Shown here: positions 59,485-64,000 of the stretch, piece after piece
Numbering within the stretch: the first letter of the stretch is position 1
How the letters are laid out: the number at the start of each line of letters is the position of its first letter
Assembly (NCBI GenBank): GCA_018694115.1
Contig: JABHNB010000001.1
Location: 1-64,000, forward strand
Direction: 5' to 3'
DNA from: an archaeon
GTDB lineage: Archaea > Nanobdellota > Nanobdellia > Pacearchaeales > GW2011-AR1
Length of the DNA stretch: 64,000 nt
Notes under the pieces: generated by a model
Databases searched by the model: none
The model's input: only the letters and a program-made list of their open reading frames with translations
What the model was told of the DNA's origin: nothing
Made by a program: the position numbers and the translations under genes

Positions 59485-59862
59485 ATGAATCGAGCTGAAC
59501 TAATTAATGTGATTCGAGGTGCAGAGATTTATGCAACTGAGAATCTGAAATTCTCTAATCCTGGATTGATCGGTCCCGTTATCGGCGCACTGATAACCAA
59601 GGCGTTGGAGTTCGAGATGGAAGCCTCCAACCTCCCAGCTCTGCTGATTGATGAAGCAGGCGGTTCGGGAACTGACCGGTTGGCCATGATGATCCGGGGC
59701 GCAGAGGCTTTTGCAACTGAAGGCCTGAATTACACCGATGTTGAAGTGGTCAGTCAGGTCGTCAGTGCACTGACAACCAAAGCGTTGGAGAAAGAGACCG
59801 CACATTATGTCAAAATTCAGCTGATTGCTGAAGCTGAAATTGCGGAGGAAAAGACGGACTGA
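59485..59862 (+). CDS. Two-repeat helical protein, 125 aa
   Basis: 125 aa made of two units of about 55 residues. First unit: IRGAEIYATENLKFSNPG... ALITKALEFE; second: IRGAEAFATEGLNYTDVE... ALTTKALEKE. The unit IRGAE(I/A)(Y/F)ATE is repeated clearly. Predicted helical bundle. Acidic C-terminus. No family recognised. Confidence 0.55.
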   Translation: MNRAELINVIRGAEIYATENLKFSNPGLIGPVIGALITKALEFEMEASNLPALLIDEAGGSGTDRLAMMIRGAEAFATEGLNYTDVEVVSQVVSALTTKALEKETAHYVKIQLIAEAEIAEEKTD

Positions 59863-59888
59863 CGATCATCAGCTCTCCTGGGCTGGTT

Positions 59889-59961
59889 TGGAGCGTAGCT
59901 CAACTGGTAGAGCGCTTGGCTTACATCCAAGAGGTCGTAGGTTCGAATCCTGCCGCTCTCA
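59889..59961 (+). tRNA. tRNA-Val (anticodon UAC), bacterial-like
   Basis: 73 nt: D-arm GCTC-AACTGGTA-GAGC, anticodon arm CTTGG-CTTACAT-CCAAG (TAC), variable AGGTC, T-arm GTAGG-TTCGAAT-CCTGC, discriminator A. The acceptor stem has 6 pairs but a T-C mismatch at the first pair and no CCA. The sequence resembles bacterial tRNA-Val more than the archaeal copy at 50106. It could be a phage or plasmid tRNA, or part of another genome. Confidence 0.8.
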
Positions 59962-59978
59962 CTCGTTAATTAGTTGAT

Positions 59979-60026
59979 AAACAACAAACCTCGCTCCAAT
60001 CGTGGAGTGAAGAAAGGAAAGGTGTC
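59979..60026 (+). promoter_or_regulatory. Leader cassette 1 (second type)
   Basis: AAACAACAAACC, then TCGCTCCA-ATCG-TGGAGTGA stem-loop (8 bp), then GAAAGGA and 8 nt to the ATG at 60027. Confidence 0.7.
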
Positions 60027-60719
60027 ATGAAGATTTATTATGAGGCGATTGATAGTGGGGGGAAGATTGTTCGAGGAACTGTTGAAGCATCGGGGGAAGC
60101 AGATGCTCTAACTAAACTCTTTCAGAGTGGGTTGGTGCCTGTGGCGATTGGCAATACCCCCGGGGGAAGAGTTAGAAGCGAATCAAAGGTTGGATTCGGT
60201 GCAGGGATTGCTCTTTTCATCAAGATGTTCTTCGAAAAGTGTGCTCCCGAGAGTCATGACTTTACCAAGGAACTTCTTGGAAGTCTTCCTGGAACGACTC
60301 CGACTGAAAAGTGCGCCTCGGCAGTTAGCCTCTTCAAGCAGATCCCCAGGGGATCCCAGTTGGAGAGAATGGTCACCGCAGTTCAAAGAGTGTATGAGGT
60401 GTTCGGAGATATTACTGGAATTCCGAATCCTCCGAGAAAGATTGACGTGATCGTCTACTGCCTCCAGGAACTTATGAACTCTCAGGAGGAAAGCTCGGAT
60501 AAAGGGCATAATCCTGCAAGAGTCATCGGAAGAAGGATCGTTGAGGTCTTCGTTATAACTCTGATGATCCTAGATGCTGCCCCTGAGCATCACCCTCCTT
60601 GGATCGACCGCTCCGTCTCCGATCAGGAATTCCTGTGGAATGTCCAGGAGATAATGAGAGAAGTCGAGAAGGCTTCTGCGGCAGGAATCTATGATTCTTC
60701 GGGGAGAAGGTTTATTTGA
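60027..60719 (+). CDS. Protein with PilC/T2SF-like N-terminus, 230 aa
   Basis: 230 aa. The first 40 residues MKIYYEAIDSGGKIVRGTVEA ... LVPVAIG match the start domain of PilC/GspF-type pilus proteins (the Y-x-A-x-D-x-x-G-x-x-x-x-G motif); the rest, including FTKELLGSLPGTTPTEKCA, is unfamiliar and lacks the F-domain helices. GC-rich. RBS GAAAGGA 8 nt before the ATG. May be a surface or regulator protein of the block. Confidence 0.5.
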   Translation: MKIYYEAIDSGGKIVRGTVEASGEADALTKLFQSGLVPVAIGNTPGGRVRSESKVGFGAGIALFIKMFFEKCAPESHDFTKELLGSLPGTTPTEKCASAVSLFKQIPRGSQLERMVTAVQRVYEVFGDITGIPNPPRKIDVIVYCLQELMNSQEESSDKGHNPARVIGRRIVEVFVITLMILDAAPEHHPPWIDRSVSDQEFLWNVQEIMREVEKASAAGIYDSSGRRFI

Positions 60720-60745
60720 TTCCGTAAGGGCAATGGTTTGAATGC

Positions 60746-60795
60746 AAACAACAAAACCTCACTCTAATTGGGGAGTGAATGAAAGGAAAATGGTT
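60746..60795 (+). promoter_or_regulatory. Leader cassette 2 (second type)
   Basis: AAACAACAAAACC, stem TCACTCT/GGAGTGA around AATTGG, then GAAAGGA and 8 nt to the ATG at 60796. Confidence 0.7.
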
Positions 60796-61323
60796 ATGAC
60801 AAGAAGTGATGAAAAATCTGGTGGAAATGTGTTCTCGTGGGTATGGGACATCTGGAAACTCGGGCCGAGCTTCGGGCGATTTGTCGTGTTGCTCATCTTC
60901 GTGGCGTATACTGTTGGAGAGGTTCAGTCCATTGCCCAGCTTTGGGAATCAGTGGGCCTGGGAACCACTCTCAACCTCGGCACTAGGGGTAATGTGAGTC
61001 ACCTGCCGATTATCCCTGCGCTCTTCAAGGGATGTCTCTTCGTGGTTCTGACTACAATGAGTCTTGCGTGGTGGATAAAGAGGGGCAATCTCCTCCCGTT
61101 CAGCCGCCAGGATGGATTGCTTTTCACAATGGCCACCTGGCTCTGGATCGCAGCGATGTGCGGAGGAGTTATCGGGATTTTTGGAGGGATTTTTGGATGG
61201 ATTATTTGTGGAGGGTGGGTAAGCCCATTAATCATGTTTATTGCCTTCACTACAGTCGTTACAATTGTGGTCTTCCTTATCGGAGTGATCACAGGATTGT
61301 GTTGGGAGTTGTCCAGAAGGTAA
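60796..61323 (+). CDS. Four-helix membrane protein, 175 aa
   Basis: 175 aa from ATG 60796 (MTRSDEKSGG; 8 nt after GAAAGGA). About four hydrophobic segments (near 28, 80, 115, 150) with Gly-rich helix IAAMCGGVIGIFGGIFGW. Shares a start (DEKSGGNVFSW) with the next gene. Earlier in-frame start at 60742 lies upstream of the leader hairpin and is not adopted. Confidence 0.55.
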   Translation: MTRSDEKSGGNVFSWVWDIWKLGPSFGRFVVLLIFVAYTVGEVQSIAQLWESVGLGTTLNLGTRGNVSHLPIIPALFKGCLFVVLTTMSLAWWIKRGNLLPFSRQDGLLFTMATWLWIAAMCGGVIGIFGGIFGWIICGGWVSPLIMFIAFTTVVTIVVFLIGVITGLCWELSRR

Positions 61324-61330
61324 TGTCGTT

Positions 61331-61380
61331 AAACAACAAAACCTCACTCTAATTGTGGAGTGAATGAAAGGAACGAAAAG
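61331..61380 (+). promoter_or_regulatory. Leader cassette 3 (second type)
   Basis: AAACAACAAAACC, stem TCACTCTA/TGGAGTGA around ATTG, then GAAAGGA and 8 nt to the ATG at 61381. Confidence 0.7.
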
Positions 61381-61887
61381 ATGGCAAGTAGTGACGAAAA
61401 ATCAGGCGGAAATGTTTTCTCGTGGCTGAGTGGAACCGGGCCGAGTTTGTGGAGATTTATCGTGTTGCTTTTCGTAATGGCATTCACCATCTACCAGGTG
61501 ACTTCCCTGTTCTCCCCCGGGAACCCGCAGGGGCTGAGAATGATCCACCACAACGAAGAGTACACTGTGGCTCAACTCGATATTCTCTTTTCAATCGTCA
61601 ATGTGTGTGTCTACATTACCCTGACCTCCCTGTGCCTGATCCGATGGGTACAACTCGGGAAGATCGGTAAGGGTGTTCTCTCGTGGATGAGGATATGGTC
61701 ACTTGTCGGACTTGGCTTTGGGGGATTTATTGGAGGCATAGCAGGAACAATTGAGGGAAATTGTAAGGGGATTATGTCCGAAGGTATGGGTCTCGGAATT
61801 ATTGTTGGGACAAGTATCTTTCTCTTCTGCTTCATGATTATGGGGGTACTCATCGGGACATTCCTGCAACTAGCTTTTGAAGACTAA
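61381..61887 (+). CDS. Four-helix membrane protein, 168 aa
   Basis: 168 aa. Same start pattern DEKSGGNVFSW and GPS-x-x-RF-x-VLL as the previous gene, with four hydrophobic segments (near 25, 75, 115, 150) and Gly-rich third helix. The two are diverged paralogues. Function unknown. Confidence 0.55.
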   Translation: MASSDEKSGGNVFSWLSGTGPSLWRFIVLLFVMAFTIYQVTSLFSPGNPQGLRMIHHNEEYTVAQLDILFSIVNVCVYITLTSLCLIRWVQLGKIGKGVLSWMRIWSLVGLGFGGFIGGIAGTIEGNCKGIMSEGMGLGIIVGTSIFLFCFMIMGVLIGTFLQLAFED

Positions 61888-61934
61888 ACAACAAACCTCG
61901 CTCCAATTGTGGAGTGAATGAAAGGAAAATGGTT
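61886..61934 (+). promoter_or_regulatory. Leader cassette 4 (second type)
   Basis: AAACAACAAACC, stem TCGCTCCA/TGGAGTGA around ATTG, then GAAAGGA and 8 nt to the ATG at 61935. Starts within the stop of the previous gene. Confidence 0.7.
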
Positions 61935-62633
61935 ATGAAAAAGTACAGATTTAAGGCGATGCTTTGGGAGCTCCAGATTCAAGGCCCTTTAGGCCTTTTC
62001 CGTTCCGAGATGGACGCCAGAAAAAGGGCCGAAGTTCTTGGATTAAGGGAAGTAGAAGTCACGGAAATTCTTCCTGATGAAGAAGGAGTTGAAACCTATG
62101 CGAAATGGCTTCAGGAGAGGGTGGAAAAGAATCAAGGAGTTGTGAGCGACCACGAGGGTGTCAAGCTCAAGAATTTCATGAATGATCTCCCGAGGGATTC
62201 CACGAAAGGACGATGGTCATTTGCAGTCTATTTGGGAGACCAGATCTTTCTGGCCAAGGCTTATGGCCCCCTCCATGCCTACAATATTCCTGGAACTATC
62301 ACCCTGCTCAAGCGATTGATTGAACTCTCGGATCGGGTTGAAGAAGAAGCCGCCTCCGAAGAGCCTGTGGGCTCCGGATGGCTTCAGGAGATGATCGATG
62401 AACTCCCCGGAGATACGGCGGACGAGAAGGCCAGGTTTATCGTGGGATCACTCATGCTTCTTCCCGGAGAATCTCCTGAAGAAAAACTCGGAGGGGTGAT
62501 TCGGTGGGTGAATACGACTTTCGCAGCTTATCCGGCCTCCACCCCGCCCATGCTTCGGATCGAGATGGCCTGCCAGCTCGTCATGGGGATCATCATGGCT
62601 GAAAAGGATGAGTCCTTGACAGTAGGTGCCTAG
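61935..62633 (+). CDS. Unknown protein, 232 aa (tail block)
   Basis: 232 aa from ATG 61935 (MKKYRF, 8 nt after GAAAGGA). The first 45 residues (YRFKAMLWELQIQGPLGLFRSEMDA) resemble the PilC-type start of the gene at 60027. Later regions are acidic and helical (KNFMNDLPRDSTKGR, MIDELPGDTADEKARF). No family recognised. Confidence 0.45.
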   Translation: MKKYRFKAMLWELQIQGPLGLFRSEMDARKRAEVLGLREVEVTEILPDEEGVETYAKWLQERVEKNQGVVSDHEGVKLKNFMNDLPRDSTKGRWSFAVYLGDQIFLAKAYGPLHAYNIPGTITLLKRLIELSDRVEEEAASEEPVGSGWLQEMIDELPGDTADEKARFIVGSLMLLPGESPEEKLGGVIRWVNTTFAAYPASTPPMLRIEMACQLVMGIIMAEKDESLTVGA

Positions 62634-62726
62634 ACGACTAGACGAACTCGGATCAAGGACGTACAATCTGCGCAATTACGCGTGAAACATCCATCCATAA
62701 CAAGGATGCTGGAAAGGAAATTTGAA

Positions 62727-63129
62727 ATGGCAAAGGTAGTAGCCGCAAGACAACAAGGTTTGGAGAAATAACCTCGTAGGAGACATCCAGACAGATCTGG
62801 GTAAGCTGGAGAAGGATATGGCCCTGCTTCAAACAGCGAAAGATCTCATTGAAGAATTGGGGGGAAGGCTTCAGGAAGCAAAGGACAAGGGTACTCTGGA
62901 TGAGCTGGACGGAGAGGCGATCGCGGAAGAACTGGGAAATATCGTTCACGAAATGCCGGACGATGTAGACCATCTGTTCCGTACGATCCTTTCCTCCTGG
63001 AAAGAGATCCATGGCCTGAATGGGCCCTATGTTCCTCCGATCGTGACTGATCCCAAGGAGTTGCAGGATAGCTGCGCTCCGAGGAAATTCGATCACGGAA
63101 CTCCGGCCAGCAGGCGGGAAGGAAGATAA
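62727..63129 (+). pseudogene. Helical protein gene with apparent +1 frameshift
   Basis: A GAAAGGA exactly 8 nt before the ATG at 62727 opens a 14-codon frame (MAKVVAARQQG...) ending at TAA 62771. The next phase is open from 62743 to 63129 and reads as one helical protein (NLVGDIQTDLGKLEKDMALL, then ... RREGR). Deleting one T from the TTT at 62759-62761 would join them. It may be a sequencing error, a recent mutation or a programmed shift. A restart at ATG 62818 would give 103 aa. Confidence 0.55.
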
Positions 63130-63153
63130 CCCTCAAACCGTGCTAGACGAACG

Positions 63154-63220
63154 TAAACAACAAACGTGCTTAGGCACAAAACCTTACTCCAATTGTGGAG
63201 TGAATGAAAGGAAAATGAAG
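63154..63220 (+). promoter_or_regulatory. Leader cassette 5 (second type, with extra hairpin)
   Basis: AAACAACAAAC, an added hairpin GTGC-TTAG-GCAC, then AAAACC, stem TTACTCCA/TGGAGTGA around ATTG, GAAAGGA and 8 nt to the ATG at 63221. Confidence 0.7.
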
Positions 63221-64000
63221 ATGAAAACATTCAAATGTGACGCGATGTGCGGTGGTTGTGGGGCGGCTTTTAGCGGGACCCTCGAAGCCGAGAGCGAAAC
63301 TCATGCCGCCACGATGCTCATCATGGCAGAGCTAATTCCTCAGAGAGTTGAGGAAGCCTCACCCGAAGAGCTCTCCGAGATGGCTCCCGATGCGCGGGAT
63401 GATCTGGGAGACGTTATAGCGGAAAGGATGGCCCGGGTCCTTGATGATTTCCTTCAGAGAACGATCGAAGGATTCCGACCTGATTCCTCCCAACCGCAGA
63501 TCCTGGAAGTATTCTCTCCGTTCCCCGAAGTAGACTACTTCGGCCCTGGTGGACTGGATGCCGGACTGGGCGCCGCTACCCTCATAATGTTCGGTGGAGA
63601 TCCCTATCCGGAACCTCCGGCAGTGGCTTCGATCGACTTTGACGAATTCGTGAGGAGCGGGTTGGCTAGTTCCGATTCTCCGATCACCCTGGTCGAAATT
63701 CCCGGAGATGGGAATTCCATCGGAAAGTTCTTCGAAAGTCTGGAGGAAGAACCGGAATCGGATCAGGTACGGATGATCGGTGACAGGGGATTCCAGATTC
63801 CCGGAAGAGGAAGGGCGAATCCCTACGATCCCTGCCTGGATCTGGATTTTCGGAGTCCTTACGAGCGGGCCTTCGGACCAAGGATGCCCTTCCCCCCCAA
63901 TCCCTATCTGCGAGGTCCCCGCACCTATCCGGTATCCCTTGGTCCGCTAGGGGCATACTTCCGTCCGCGAGATCCTCTCGGTAGGCTCGGAAATCTTATC
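63221..64000 (+). CDS. Unknown protein, open at window end (260+ aa)
   Basis: Frame open from ATG 63221 to base 64000 with no stop. Starts KCDAMCGGCGAAFSG (three Cys, perhaps zinc); the middle is acidic helical; the last 80 residues are Pro/Gly/Arg-rich (PFPPNPYLRGPRTYPV). GC-rich throughout, so a GC-driven false frame is possible, but the leader, RBS and ATG at the standard distance support a true gene. Not recognised. Confidence 0.55.
   Translation, partial: MKTFKCDAMCGGCGAAFSGTLEAESETHAATMLIMAELIPQRVEEASPEELSEMAPDARDDLGDVIAERMARVLDDFLQRTIEGFRPDSSQPQILEVFSPFPEVDYFGPGGLDAGLGAATLIMFGGDPYPEPPAVASIDFDEFVRSGLASSDSPITLVEIPGDGNSIGKFFESLEEEPESDQVRMIGDRGFQIPGRGRANPYDPCLDLDFRSPYERAFGPRMPFPPNPYLRGPRTYPVSLGPLGAYFRPRDPLGRLGNLI

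Noticed and set aside
62653-63136. 147-aa and 96-aa minus-strand frames in the tail
   Set aside because: GC-rich antisense shadows without leader or ribosome site; the plus-strand helical protein fits better.
63684-63956. 90-aa minus-strand frame near the window end
   Set aside because: Antisense of the open plus-strand gene; Arg/Asp-rich composition typical of GC-rich shadow frames.

Overview
The window looks like a DPANN-type archaeon (Pacearchaeota/Woesearchaeota-like) for about 58.4 kb, followed by a compositionally different 5 kb tail. Archaeal evidence: ribosomal proteins eL33 (L35Ae) and uL16 in its archaeal L10e form, two circularly permuted GTPases, TrmB and double-unit Lrp/AsnC regulators, a Trm-G10/Trm11-like tRNA methyltransferase, a MutS-family ATPase, an AT-rich sequence with TATA boxes about 25 nt before many start codons (leaderless genes), and membrane proteins with a short C-terminal TGNAI-type anchor. 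No identification below rests on a database search.

Layout. 0-3.4 kb: GTPase fragment, HD hydrolase, double Lrp regulator, Cys-rich membrane protein. 3.4-5.7 kb: a radical SAM/SPASM enzyme with two small paralogous peptides (candidate RiPP system) and a dCMP deaminase-like gene. 5.7-8.4 kb: Fic protein with a repeated operator, Lrp gene remnant, RelE-type toxin-antitoxin pair, RelA-type HD protein. 8.4-14.6 kb: an operon-like minus-strand run of APH-like kinases, an MFS transporter, an RlmJ-like methyltransferase and a wHTH-Nudix protein. 14.6-16.4 kb: small membrane proteins, a TAG-interrupted HNH-Excalibur gene and an AbrB regulator facing a GGTACC operator array. 16.5-24.1 kb: a tightly overlapping seven-gene defence operon (C5 methylase, Mrr-like nuclease, DUF1232, PLD-SF2 helicase, a 56-aa protein, DndD-like ATPase, Dnd-associated small protein). 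24.1-27.9 kb: DUF2779 nuclease and a run of small HNH, zinc-finger, RHH and peptidase genes that resembles mobile-element cargo. 27.9-42.5 kb: mixed metabolism, hydrolases, secreted M64-like protease, a second Fic gene framed by inverted repeats, a DUF4258/DUF2283 toxin-antitoxin pair and TrmB. 42.5-54.5 kb: NAD synthetase/flavoprotein operon, MutS-like ATPase, RGG-tailed DEAD-box helicase with a structured leader, tRNA-Val, nucleotidyltransferase, ribosomal proteins and tRNA methylase. 54.5-58.3 kb: an operon of small proteins around a HerA/VirB4-type ATPase.

Tail (58.8-64 kb): GC content is visibly higher, genes encode unrecognised proteins, and most are preceded by a repeated leader: an AAACAACAAA segment, a stem-loop whose arms vary but keep pairing, then GAAAGGA exactly 8 nt before the start codon. 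A bacterial-looking tRNA-Val(UAC) lies inside. This is either an acquired (phage-like) block or an assembly joint to another organism; read-level evidence would decide.

The items most worth following are the archaeal RiPP candidate with two variable-tail precursors, the Dnd-like operon that carries a C5 methylase instead of the sulfur-modification genes, the leader-hairpin cassette array, and the several promoter-embedded palindromes that suggest self-regulated Fic, RHH and AbrB genes.
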